Assembly: GCA_007280125.1 (NCBI GenBank)
Contig: QYPT01000012.1
Location: 1 to 34,532, forward strand
Origin: Streptomycetaceae bacterium
GTDB lineage: Bacteria > Actinomycetota > Actinomycetes > Nanopelagicales > Nanopelagicaceae
Direction: 5' to 3'
Length of the DNA stretch: 34,532 nucleotides
The notes under the pieces are model-generated. The model searched no databases, was not told the origin of the DNA, and saw nothing but the letters and a program-made list of their open reading frames with translations. Below are positions 21,530-30,100 of this stretch, one piece after another. How positions within the stretch are numbered: position 1 is the stretch's first letter; each line of letters starts with the position of its first letter. The position numbers and the translations under genes were made by a program.

Positions 21530-22465
21530 CTACAAGAAATGCGTGAACCCCTGAGGGATTTGCGTGAGACCAAGAATTTCGCAATCACTTCCATCTTGCA
21601 CTGTGCCAATTTGCATGCCAGGAAGTTTAATTCCGGTAGCAAGAAACATGTGATCTTCTCCTCCACATGCAATCCAGTCCCATACGTAGGCGCCTACCTC
21701 TTGTGCCAAATCTGACAACTCACGAAATCCACTCGAGGCTTCAATCCACTCTGAAGAAATCTCTAATCTCACACCAGAACCCTTCGCCACTTGCTGGCCT
21801 TGTGTGAGTAGGCCATCACTGACATCGCATAAAGCATGAGCATCTAATAAGGCAATTGCTGCCGAATAATTAACCTCTGGCGCACGAAATTGAGAAATGG
21901 CTCTCTCTGCACATACTGAACTACGCAATGCGCTGATATTTATTTCTTTGCTGAGTAAGAACAAGCCTGCAGCAGAAAGCCCTGGTAGTCCGGAAAGAAA
22001 AACTCCATCCCCCACCTGCGCGCCAGAGCGCAAAATAGGATGTGAGACTTCGCCGATAGCAGTCATAGAAATCGTAACTACTGGGCCACGTACGAGATCT
22101 CCACCGATGACACTGACATTGCAGGTGTCGGCTTCATCTTTGATTCCTTGGGCAAGTTCCTTTATCCAGTTCATGCTCTCGTTGCCAGTTAAAGAAAGCG
22201 CTACAACAAGATGTCGAGGCTCGGCACCCATCGCATAAATATCTGCGAGGTTTGCCGCAGTAATCTTTCGACCAATCTCATGCGCGCTAGACCAAGTGCG
22301 TTTGAAATGAACGCCTTCGACTGCCATATCCGTTGTAACGACGGTGTTGGCTGCGCCCTGAGCCACCACGGCAGCATCATCGCCAATGCCAACAATTACC
22401 CGCGAATCCGAGGTCGCAAAAATACTCGCAAGGTATTCGATTACCTCTGACTCGGAAAAGCTCAT
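21530..22465 (-). CDS. thiL: Thiamine-monophosphate kinase
   Basis: 311 aa; GIGDDAAVV, VTTDMAVEGVHF, ANLADIYAMGAEP, CDVSDGL, CGGEDHMFLAT. Confidence 0.95.
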   Translation of the reverse strand: MSFSESEVIEYLASIFATSDSRVIVGIGDDAAVVAQGAANTVVTTDMAVEGVHFKRTWSSAHEIGRKITAANLADIYAMGAEPRHLVVALSLTGNESMNWIKELAQGIKDEADTCNVSVIGGDLVRGPVVTISMTAIGEVSHPILRSGAQVGDGVFLSGLPGLSAAGLFLLSKEINISALRSSVCAERAISQFRAPEVNYSAAIALLDAHALCDVSDGLLTQGQQVAKGSGVRLEISSEWIEASSGFRELSDLAQEVGAYVWDWIACGGEDHMFLATGIKLPGMQIGTVQDGSDCEILGLTQIPQGFTHFL

Positions 22466-22559
22466 GGGGCAACCTTACGCGGGATAAAAAGCCCCTGCCC
22501 CTATGTGAGAAAATGCGATACCGTCGCCTCACGCAATCGCCAGCTAGAAAGGAAATGAG

Positions 22560-22796
22560 ATGTCCGTACAGGCTTACATATTGATTCAAACTGAGGTTGG
22601 AAAAGCCACAAGTGTTGCCCATGCCGTTTCGGCCATCGCAGGTGTCACCCTAGCTGAAGGCGTAACTGGTCCATACGACGTCATCATGCGCGCAGAGGCA
22701 TCAAGCATGGAAGATTTTGGACGCGTTATTTTGTCTAAAGTTCAAGCGGTAGCAGGCATCACACGAACTCTTACTTGCCCAGTTACTACTTACTAA
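22560..22796 (+). CDS. Stand-alone Lrp/AsnC ligand-binding (RAM) domain protein
   Basis: 78 aa; MSVQAYILIQTEVGKATSVAHAVSAIAGVTLAEGVTGPYDVIMRAEA...GITRTLTCPVTTY; no HTH encoded upstream. Confidence 0.85.
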   Translation: MSVQAYILIQTEVGKATSVAHAVSAIAGVTLAEGVTGPYDVIMRAEASSMEDFGRVILSKVQAVAGITRTLTCPVTTY

Positions 22797-23866
22797 TTCC
22801 CCAGGACTGAATTCTTGCGCGAGAGCGCACACTTCATCAGTTCGTCAATAATCTCTGAATACGTAATGCCGCTTGCAGCCATTAATGATGGATACATTGA
22901 CGTGGGAGTAAAGCCTGGCATGGTGTTAATTTCGTTAATAACAATTTCACCTTTATCGCTATAAATAAAATCAACTCGAGCTAAACCAGAACACCCAAGT
23001 GATGTAAATGCAGTCTGTGCTTCGTTTCGAATTTCAGCAATTACATCTGCAGGCAAATTGGCTGGAATATTTGCCGTTGTAGCGTCGTCAAGATATTTAG
23101 CTTCAAAACTATAAAACTCGAACTTCTTATCGATAATCACTTCACCTGGTTGAGAAATGACTAGTGCCCCATCAACTTCAAGAACTGCAACTTCAATTTC
23201 ACGCCCGCTGATACCTTCTTCAACAAGTGCCTTGCGATCAAATCTATGTGCTTCGTGTATCGCGCCAGCCAATTCAGATGGATTATGAACTTTAGTAGTT
23301 CCACGACTTGATCCGCCTCGAGCTGGTTTTACAAAGAGCGGATAGGGGAAAATACTGACAAGGCTTTCGCAAGCCGATTGACTAGATGCCCACTTTTCTG
23401 CGGTGATGACTACGCCTTCGGCAACTTTCATTCCATGGGCGGAGAAAATTGATTTTGCAAATGACTTGTCCATCGCAGTTGCTGAAGCGAGTACACCACT
23501 TCCTACATAAGGGATATTTGCAATCTCACAGAATCCTTGAATTGTGCCATCTTCACCATAGGGACCATGCAAAATTGGAAATATTAAATCGACGCCTAAT
23601 GATTTACCATTAACGCTAAACCCATGAATATCAGTATTTACCTCAGGAGCATCCTCTGGCACCGATGGCAATACTCCATCAACAATTTCCAGCGGGTAAT
23701 CCTCTGGCATAACAACCCAACGACCTGATGTGCGAGTTATACCTATCAATATCGGTTGGTAGCGATCGCGATCTATCGCAGAAAGAATTCCACCTGCAGA
23801 TACGCAAGAGATTTCATGTTCGCTGCTTCGGCCCCCGCAAAGTATTGCGACAACAATCTTGCTCAT
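22793..23866 (-). CDS. ddl: D-alanine--D-alanine ligase
   Basis: 357 aa; CGGRSSEHEISCVSAGGI, HGPYGEDGTIQGFCE, VKPARGGSSRGT, NEINTMPGFTPTSMYP. Confidence 0.97.
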   Translation of the reverse strand: MSKIVVAILCGGRSSEHEISCVSAGGILSAIDRDRYQPILIGITRTSGRWVVMPEDYPLEIVDGVLPSVPEDAPEVNTDIHGFSVNGKSLGVDLIFPILHGPYGEDGTIQGFCEIANIPYVGSGVLASATAMDKSFAKSIFSAHGMKVAEGVVITAEKWASSQSACESLVSIFPYPLFVKPARGGSSRGTTKVHNPSELAGAIHEAHRFDRKALVEEGISGREIEVAVLEVDGALVISQPGEVIIDKKFEFYSFEAKYLDDATTANIPANLPADVIAEIRNEAQTAFTSLGCSGLARVDFIYSDKGEIVINEINTMPGFTPTSMYPSLMAASGITYSEIIDELMKCALSRKNSVLGN

Positions 23867-24870
23867 TTAATGAAGTCCTCCGAGCGGGTGCTGATTCCCA
23901 TCAGGCGAATTAATGCCTCTTGAGTGGTGATGAGTCCTGCAACAACATCAGCAACAGCTTCTATCACCGGAACCTCTACACCTACTCGGTGAGCGAGTTC
24001 TACGACAGCACTTGCCGATGCAACGCCTTCCACCGTCGTACCAACAAGTGCGCGTGCGTATTCCATAGATCCACCTCGAGAGATTGCCTCGCCAAAGCTT
24101 CTATTGCGCGAAAGTGGTGATGAACAACTAGCAACAAGGTCGCCCATGCCTGCAAGACCGGCAATACTCAGAGGATCGGCGCCGTGAGCCACCGCAAGCC
24201 GGGCTACTTCATTGAGCCCTCGAGTAATAAGCATCGCTTGTGTGTTCTCACCCAAATCAAGACCAACTGCCATACCGACTCCGAGCGCAATAACACTCTT
24301 GACTGCGCCTGCCATTTCGCATCCTAAAATATCTGTGGATGCATAAACACGGTAATAGGAAGTTGTGAATAGCTTCTGCATTTGATGTGCTAATTCATCA
24401 GATGCGGCAGCGGCGACAGCTCCAGCTGGCTCTCTGCGGGCTAACTCAAGGGCCAGGTTAGGACCTGTAATAATTGCAATCTTAGATTCATCAGCAGCTA
24501 GAACATCATGAATAACTTCACTCATTCGAAACTGGGTTGTAAATTCGATCCCCTTAAGCGTGCTGATAAGAATTGCATCAGAACTAATCAGCGGCTTCCA
24601 CTCTTGGAGATTGCTGCGAAGGACCTGCGCTGGAACCGCCAGAACATAAATCTTTGAGTGAGCAAAGGCTTTATCGATATCGCTTGTTGCTACAAGCGAA
24701 TGTGGCAAGTCAATATCCGGCAAATAGTTCTTATTTGTATGGTGAGAATTAACTTCCTCGACAACGCCTTGATTTCTGCCCCACATCAAAACATCATTGC
24801 CTGCATCGCATAAGACTTGCGCCATTGTTGTCCCCCAGGCGCCAGAACCCAATACCGTTACTTTGGTCAT
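23863..24870 (-). CDS. gpsA: Glycerol-3-phosphate dehydrogenase [NAD(P)+]
   Basis: 335 aa; VLGSGAWGTTMAQVL, ITGPNLALE, EMAGAVKSVIALGVGM, AGMGDLVASC. Confidence 0.97.
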   Translation of the reverse strand: MTKVTVLGSGAWGTTMAQVLCDAGNDVLMWGRNQGVVEEVNSHHTNKNYLPDIDLPHSLVATSDIDKAFAHSKIYVLAVPAQVLRSNLQEWKPLISSDAILISTLKGIEFTTQFRMSEVIHDVLAADESKIAIITGPNLALELARREPAGAVAAAASDELAHQMQKLFTTSYYRVYASTDILGCEMAGAVKSVIALGVGMAVGLDLGENTQAMLITRGLNEVARLAVAHGADPLSIAGLAGMGDLVASCSSPLSRNRSFGEAISRGGSMEYARALVGTTVEGVASASAVVELAHRVGVEVPVIEAVADVVAGLITTQEALIRLMGISTRSEDFIK

Positions 24871-25643
24871 TTTTTCTTTGCCTTCTTAAAATTTCCAGTC
24901 CGAGGTAAATCGGAAGTGTGCGGATCAAAAACTTCAGAAGGCGGATTCTCGCCGCGAATGGAAGCCACCATTGCTGTCAAAATCTTCATGACGTGTGCAG
25001 TTGCTTCAGCAAGGGCTTGAGGGTCCTCTTCTTTGCCATACCAAGCCGACATATCAATGGGTGTTCCTGCAACGTAGGTAACCTTTGTTCGGGGGAATAG
25101 GTGTGGGATTTTTCCATAGCGAGGCAAGACTTTAGCCGTGCCCCATGCAGCCACAGGGATAATCGGATTACGCGTAATAATTGCTAAACGAGCAAGGCCA
25201 GTTTTGGCAACCATGGGCCATAGGTTTTGATCACGCGTAAGGGTGCCTTCAGGATAAATACCAACAAGGTGACCAGCTTTCAAAGCAGCCACGGCATGGT
25301 CTAAGGCTTTATTTGCATCCCCGCTCTCGCGATCAACAGGTATCTGCCCGGCCGCTAAAACAATGCGCCCAATAATGGGTACATCAAAAACAGACCGCTT
25401 GCCAATGAATCGAGGCGCCCTGCCATTTTCATAGAGGAACTGCGCCAAAAAGATTACATCTGCGTATGAGACGTGATTGCTAGCAACAATCGCTGGACCT
25501 GATTTTGGAATGTTCTCCATGCCCGACCATTGACGCTTGGTGAAAAGGCGCAGGAGGGGAATGACGATGGCGGTACAAATCTGAAAGGTCTTATTGGTGC
25601 CTAGTGGCTGGCCCGTAGGCGGTTCATAACTAATCCCGCTCAT
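24867..25643 (-). CDS. plsC: 1-acyl-sn-glycerol-3-phosphate acyltransferase (PlsC family)
   Basis: 258 aa; NHVSYADVIFLA (NHxxxxD) and GIYPEGTLTRD motifs. Confidence 0.92.
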   Translation of the reverse strand: MSGISYEPPTGQPLGTNKTFQICTAIVIPLLRLFTKRQWSGMENIPKSGPAIVASNHVSYADVIFLAQFLYENGRAPRFIGKRSVFDVPIIGRIVLAAGQIPVDRESGDANKALDHAVAALKAGHLVGIYPEGTLTRDQNLWPMVAKTGLARLAIITRNPIIPVAAWGTAKVLPRYGKIPHLFPRTKVTYVAGTPIDMSAWYGKEEDPQALAEATAHVMKILTAMVASIRGENPPSEVFDPHTSDLPRTGNFKKAKKK

Positions 25644-25677
25644 GTGGGTAAGAGTACCCGCTGAGCGCTCTCAGACG

Positions 25678-25714
25678 AAGAAAAAGCGGGGCCAGCCATA
25701 GTGGCCGACCCCGC
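25678..25714 (-). terminator. Rho-independent terminator downstream of hup
   Basis: Minus strand GCGGGGTCGGCCA-CTA-TGGCTGGCCCCGC followed by TTTTTC. Confidence 0.85.
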
Positions 25715-25739
25715 CTTAGCGAGCCTTACTTAGGCTGAA

Positions 25740-26240
25740 TTACTTCTTCTTCTTTACAACCTTCTTTACTGCCTTCTTAGGGGCTGCTTTCTTTACAACC
25801 TTCTTTGCTGCCTTCTTAGGGGCTGCTTTCTTTACAACCTTCTTTGCTGCCTTCTTAGGGGCTGCTTTCTTTACAACCTTCTTTGCTGCCTTCTTAGGGG
25901 CTGCCTTTACTACAGGCTTTGCAACAACCTTAGGAGCTGGCTTTGGGGCTGGCTCAAGTTTGCGAGCGCCAGAAATAACTTCCTTAAGTCCTTTTGCAGG
26001 AAGGAAACGTGGCTTCTTGCTTGCCTTGATCTGAATGGTTTCGCCAGTGAAAGGGTTACGACCCTTACGTGCTTTGCGATCTACCTTCTTGAACTTACCG
26101 AAATCATTGATCATTACATCTTCACCCTTAGCCATGGTGCGAGTAATGGTGTCGAAAACGATATCTACAGCATGAGCTGCATCTTTCTTGCTGTCGTTGA
26201 AGTGTGGGGCCAACGCGGCAATGAATTGGGCCTTGTTCAT
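25740..26240 (-). CDS. hup: HU-family nucleoid protein with Lys/Ala/Pro-rich tandem-repeat C-terminal tail
   Basis: MNKAQFIAALAPHFNDSKKDAAHAVDIVFDTITRTMAKGEDVMINDFGKFKKVDRKARKGRNPFTGETIQIKASKKPRF; tail KKAAKKVVKKAAP repeats. ATG at 26240 has AAGGGG upstream; the tracked start at 26315 adds a non-HU N-terminus. Confidence 0.95.
   Translation of the reverse strand: MNKAQFIAALAPHFNDSKKDAAHAVDIVFDTITRTMAKGEDVMINDFGKFKKVDRKARKGRNPFTGETIQIKASKKPRFLPAKGLKEVISGARKLEPAPKPAPKVVAKPVVKAAPKKAAKKVVKKAAPKKAAKKVVKKAAPKKAAKKVVKKAAPKKAVKKVVKKKK
25752..25907 (-). repeat. Four tandem copies of a 39-bp unit encoding the HU tail
   Basis: ctttacaaccttctttgctgccttcttaggggctgcttt repeated in frame at 25752, 25791, 25830 and 25869 with one or two mismatches. 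Confidence 0.93.
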
Positions 26241-26429
26241 GGAAATCCCCTTATGTACGCGTAAAAAGTTAGGCTTTTGCCTACCTGTTAGAAATTTACG
26301 CAGTAAAAAGCGCATAGTCCAACACTTTCGCCGCGTGTCGCGCGTTTTTATTTCACATCGTGCTATTAGAAAGTAAAAGCACTAGCAAAAAAACCCTTAT
26401 TTCACGCTGGAAATTCGCTCTTAATCTCT

Positions 26430-26463
26430 CATCCACTAGTTGAGACTTTCATCTCACTAGCGA
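26430..26463. promoter_or_regulatory. Degenerate copies of the iclR/leuC palindrome between leuD and hup
   Basis: CATCCACTAGTTGAGACTTTCATCTCACTAG shares CACTAGTTGAGA and CATCTCACTAG with the palindrome at 28495..28513. Confidence 0.4.
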
Positions 26464-26472
26464 AAAATGCGC

Positions 26473-27069
26473 TTATTTCGCTGGAATTGTCTGCGGTTTA
26501 AAGGTTGGACGTGTCTTTTCAAAGGCATCAATGGAATCTGTCTGCTTCAAAGTCAGACCAATGTCATCCAAGCCTTCCATTAAACGCCAGCGGGTGTAGT
26601 CATCGATAACGAACCCAACGCTGCTTTTCCCGTATGAAACAGTGCGCGCCTCGAGGTCCACGGTGATCGCTAAATCGCTCTTGGCTTCAATGGCAACCCA
26701 TAGCGCTTCAACATCATTTTGAGATAGTTGAATTGTGAGTAAGCCTGCTTTGCCTGAGTTGCCACGGAAGATATCTCCAAAGCGAGGGGCGATGATTACT
26801 TTGAATCCGTAGTTCTGCAGCGCCCAGACTGCGTGCTCGCGTGATGATCCGGTACCAAAATCGATACCAGCGACAAGGATTGTGGCCGCTTTATATTTCT
26901 CTTGGTTGAGTTCAAAAGCTGGGTCATTGCGCCAAGCAGAAAAGAGACCATCTTCGAAACCAGAGCGTGTGACGCGCTTTAAATACACGGCAGGAATAAT
27001 CTGATCGGTATCAACATTGCTTCGACGTAGTGGAACTGCTGTTCCTACATGAGTAACAAATTTATCCAT
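26473..27069 (-). CDS. leuD: 3-isopropylmalate dehydratase small subunit
   Basis: 198 aa; [49 protein letters not shown]. Confidence 0.98.
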   Translation of the reverse strand: MDKFVTHVGTAVPLRRSNVDTDQIIPAVYLKRVTRSGFEDGLFSAWRNDPAFELNQEKYKAATILVAGIDFGTGSSREHAVWALQNYGFKVIIAPRFGDIFRGNSGKAGLLTIQLSQNDVEALWVAIEAKSDLAITVDLEARTVSYGKSSVGFVIDDYTRWRLMEGLDDIGLTLKQTDSIDAFEKTRPTFKPQTIPAK

Positions 27070-27080
27070 AATCTTCTCCC

Positions 27081-28475
27081 TTACAAATCTGCCGGTGATG
27101 ACAACGTGCCACGGATTGCTGTTGCTGCTGCAACGAGTGGACTCACTAAGTGAGTACGTCCGCCTTTGCCTTGACGGCCTTCAAAGTTGCGATTGCTTGT
27201 TGAGGCCGAACGCTCCCCCACTGCAAGTTGATCTGGGTTCATGCCTAGACACATAGAACATCCGGCATTTCGCCATTCAGCACCTGCATTGATGAAAACT
27301 TTATCCAGTCCCTCAGCTTCTGCCTGCAAACGAACTCGCGCCGACCCAGGCACGACCAACATGCGAAGTGATGATGCAATTTTCTTGCCATCAAGAATCG
27401 CTGCTGCGCTGCGAAGATCTTCAATGCGTCCATTGGTGCAAGAGCCCAAGAAAACAGTGTCAATCGCTATCTTTTTGAGTGGTGTTCCGGCCTCAAGACC
27501 CATATATACAAGGGCGCGTTCGGCTGCCCCGCGCTCTTCGGCATCAGCAATTGCTGAAGGATCTGGAACATTGCCAGATAAAGGTGCACCTTGTGCTGGA
27601 TTTGTACCCCACGTGACAAAGGGCGCAATATCCTCGGCCATCAGTGTTACTTCATGATCAAATTTTGCATCGGCATCAGTAGTCAACGTCTTCCAATAAG
27701 CAACCGCTGCATCCCAGTCCTCCGGAGCGTGTGGCTTGCCCTTGATGTAATCGAAAGTTGTTTCATCTGGCGCAATAAGTCCAGCGCGCGCACCGGCTTC
27801 AATGGACATGTTACAAACCGTCAAACGCGATTCCATGGTCATTGCGCGAATGGCGCTACCGCGATATTCCACGATGTAGCCAACTCCGCCGCCAGTACCA
27901 ATCTTGGCAATAATCGCCAAGATGACATCCTTAGATGTAACACCTGGAGCTAATTCGCCTTCGACATTAATTGCCATCATTTTTGGACGAATCAATGGCA
28001 GCGTCTGTGTAGCAAGTACATGCTCAACTTCACTTGTACCAACACCGAATGCAAGTGCGCCAAATGCGCCATGTGTTGATGTATGTGAATCTCCACAAAT
28101 GATTGTCATGCCAGGTTGTGTGAGTCCCAGCTGTGGTCCAACAACGTGCACGATGCCTTGGTCGATGTCTCCCAGGGAGTGGATGCGGACACCAAATTCT
28201 GCGCAATTTGCGCGCAAGGTATCTACCTGCAATTTCGATACTGGGTCAGCAATAGGTTGATCAATGTTCTGTGTTGGAGTGTTGTGATCCTCGGTTGCAA
28301 TCGTTAAATCCGGGCGGCGCACGGGGCGTCCAGCAAGGCGCAGACCATCAAAGGCTTGCGGGCTAGTGACTTCATGAATGAGATGCAGATCGATATAAAC
28401 CAAATCTGGTTCGCCTGCAGCGCTTCTAACGACATGTTCTTGCCAGATCTTCTCGGCTAAAGTCTTACCCATCAT
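27081..28475 (-). CDS. leuC: 3-isopropylmalate dehydratase large subunit
   Basis: [65 protein letters not shown] lies just upstream of the ATGATG at 28475/28472; the tracked 28502 start lacks support. Confidence 0.97.
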   Translation of the reverse strand: MMGKTLAEKIWQEHVVRSAAGEPDLVYIDLHLIHEVTSPQAFDGLRLAGRPVRRPDLTIATEDHNTPTQNIDQPIADPVSKLQVDTLRANCAEFGVRIHSLGDIDQGIVHVVGPQLGLTQPGMTIICGDSHTSTHGAFGALAFGVGTSEVEHVLATQTLPLIRPKMMAINVEGELAPGVTSKDVILAIIAKIGTGGGVGYIVEYRGSAIRAMTMESRLTVCNMSIEAGARAGLIAPDETTFDYIKGKPHAPEDWDAAVAYWKTLTTDADAKFDHEVTLMAEDIAPFVTWGTNPAQGAPLSGNVPDPSAIADAEERGAAERALVYMGLEAGTPLKKIAIDTVFLGSCTNGRIEDLRSAAAILDGKKIASSLRMLVVPGSARVRLQAEAEGLDKVFINAGAEWRNAGCSMCLGMNPDQLAVGERSASTSNRNFEGRQGKGGRTHLVSPLVAAATAIRGTLSSPADL

Positions 28476-28489
28476 TACTCCTGATCGAC

Positions 28490-28520
28490 TTGACCATCTC
28501 ACTAGTTGAGATGTTAGTAT
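28490..28520 (+). promoter_or_regulatory. Putative iclR promoter with palindromic operator in the spacer
   Basis: TTGACC (28490..28495) - 19 nt - TAGTAT (28515..28520); palindrome CATCTCA-CTAGT-TGAGATG at 28495..28513; predicted +1 falls at the GTG start (28527). Confidence 0.6.
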
Positions 28521-28526
28521 TGCATC

Positions 28527-29243
28527 GTGGACAAGAAGAATAGCGGAGTTGGCGTATTAGACAAAGCCGTCGCAATTTTATCTACCCTTGAATCAGGACC
28601 GCACTCCTTGGCAGAACTCGTAGCAGCCACCGGAATCGCCCGTCCAACCGCCCACCGCCTTGCTGTAGCGCTTGAATTTCATCGCCTTGTAACTCGCGAT
28701 CTCCACGGACGATTTGTCTTAGGTCTTCGATCTGGCGAATTAGCAGCAGCAGCTGGCGAGGATCGTCTCCTCGCCGTTGCAGCACCTGCACTTGCCGCGC
28801 TGCGCGATGCAACAGGTGAAAGTGCGCAGTTGTATCGCCGCCAAGGCGATGTCCGCATTTGTGTCGCGGTTGCCGAACGTTTATCTGGTCTTAGGGATTC
28901 AGTACCAGTGGGATCCGCTCTCACTATGCAAGCCGGATCTGGTGCACAAATTCTTCTCGCCTGGGAAGATTCCGAACGCATTCATAAAGGCCTAACAAAT
29001 GCTCGATTTACTGCGGCGCAATTATCGGCAGTGCGTCGTCGCGGTTGGGCACAAAGTGTTGGAGAGCGCGAAGCAGGTGTTGCATCCGTATCTGCGCCAG
29101 TGCGCGGTCCCAACAATAAAGTTATTGCAGCAGTTGGTATCAGTGGTCCAATGGAACGCCTTGGTCGCCAACCTGGACGTCTCCATGCAGCCGCAGTTGC
29201 AGCAACGGCTGCGCGGCTTTCAGAACATATCGCTAACTCTTAG
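28527..29243 (+). CDS. IclR-family transcriptional regulator (NdgR/LtbR-like, divergent from leuCD)
   Basis: 238 aa; N-terminal [49 protein letters not shown] and IclR effector domain; divergent from leuC. Confidence 0.93.
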   Translation: MDKKNSGVGVLDKAVAILSTLESGPHSLAELVAATGIARPTAHRLAVALEFHRLVTRDLHGRFVLGLRSGELAAAAGEDRLLAVAAPALAALRDATGESAQLYRRQGDVRICVAVAERLSGLRDSVPVGSALTMQAGSGAQILLAWEDSERIHKGLTNARFTAAQLSAVRRRGWAQSVGEREAGVASVSAPVRGPNNKVIAAVGISGPMERLGRQPGRLHAAAVAATAARLSEHIANS

Positions 29244-29338
29244 CTCGATAGCAGAATAAGTTAGACGTTTTCTATAGAGCATTTGACTTGCAGACTGTAA
29301 ATTACCCAGAGTTAGCTTTTCCTAGATAACCTTTCGGT

Positions 29339-30100
29339 ATGAGAAAAACAATTACTGCCCAAAATCTACGCAAAACAAACATCCTGGCAGGTTTTCTTCA
29401 CCTAGGACAGATGATTGCCGTGTTGGCTCTAAGCACTGACTTTTCCCTACCGATTACGGCAACATACATGTCGGGACCGCCGGGATCATCATTTGCCTCA
29501 CCGGTAGTTCTGTTCAAAACTCCTATAGGCCTCACAGTTGCAATCTTCTTGGGCCTATCAGCATTAGCGCATTTCATTGTCGCAAGTCCCAAGTTTTTCC
29601 CACGCTATAGCGCAGGGCTCTTGGAGAAAAGGAATTATTTCCGCTGGGTTGAATATGCAATTAGCTCATCGGTGATGATTGTTTTGATTGCTCAAATTAC
29701 TGGCGTAACCGAAATCGCCGCGATCGTTTCCCTTTTCGGCGTCAATGCTTCAATGATTCTCTTTGGCTGGTTGCAGGAAAAGTATGAGAATCCTGGAAGC
29801 GGTGGATGGATTCCCTTTATATTTGGATGCATAGCTGGCATCGTTCCGTGGATTGCATTGTTCTTCTACGTTTTCTCCATTGGCGGCCCAGGCGGCACAT
29901 CGGCTCCAGGTTTCGTCTACGGAATTGTCTTCTCGATCTTCTTACTCTTTAACTCATTTGCACTCGTGCAATGGCTGCAATACAAAAGAGTTAGCAGGTG
30001 GAACGACTATCTTCGTGGTGAGCGAACCTATATAACTCTTTCATTGGTAGCAAAATCCTTGCTAGCTTGGCAAATATTCGCAAACACACTTATTCCTTGA
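29339..30100 (+). CDS. Heliorhodopsin (inverted-topology retinal protein)
   Basis: 253 aa, 7 TM. Family motifs: AGFLHLGQMIAVLAL, ATYMSGPPGSSFASPVVL, FRWVEYAISSSVMIVLIAQI, GVNASMILFGWLQEKYE, FGCIAGIVPWIALFFYV, PGFVYGIVFSIFLLFNSFALVQWLQYK, YLRGERTYITLSLVAKSLLAWQIFANTLIP. K239, E105, H21 and H78 are at the expected family positions. Confidence 0.96.
   Translation: MRKTITAQNLRKTNILAGFLHLGQMIAVLALSTDFSLPITATYMSGPPGSSFASPVVLFKTPIGLTVAIFLGLSALAHFIVASPKFFPRYSAGLLEKRNYFRWVEYAISSSVMIVLIAQITGVTEIAAIVSLFGVNASMILFGWLQEKYENPGSGGWIPFIFGCIAGIVPWIALFFYVFSIGGPGGTSAPGFVYGIVFSIFLLFNSFALVQWLQYKRVSRWNDYLRGERTYITLSLVAKSLLAWQIFANTLIP

Noticed and set aside
25752-25907. Regularly spaced repeats resembling a CRISPR array
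   Set aside because: Units are contiguous with no unique spacers, lie inside the HU reading frame and encode KKAAKKVVKKAAP repeats.
26358-26400. Possible terminator (GTGCT...AGCAC with A/T run) between hup and leuD
   Set aside because: Weak 5-bp stem with a long loop and no correctly placed U-tract for leuD transcription.
28582-28981. Antisense ORFs across iclR (28582..28812, 28679..28981)
   Set aside because: Fully inside the well-supported IclR coding region on the other strand; low-complexity, basic translations.
29339-30100. Heliorhodopsin gene as a type-1 proton-pumping rhodopsin (actinorhodopsin)
   Set aside because: Lacks the DTE/DTD-type helix C motif of pumps; has the heliorhodopsin motifs FRWVEY and SLVAKSLLAWQIF.
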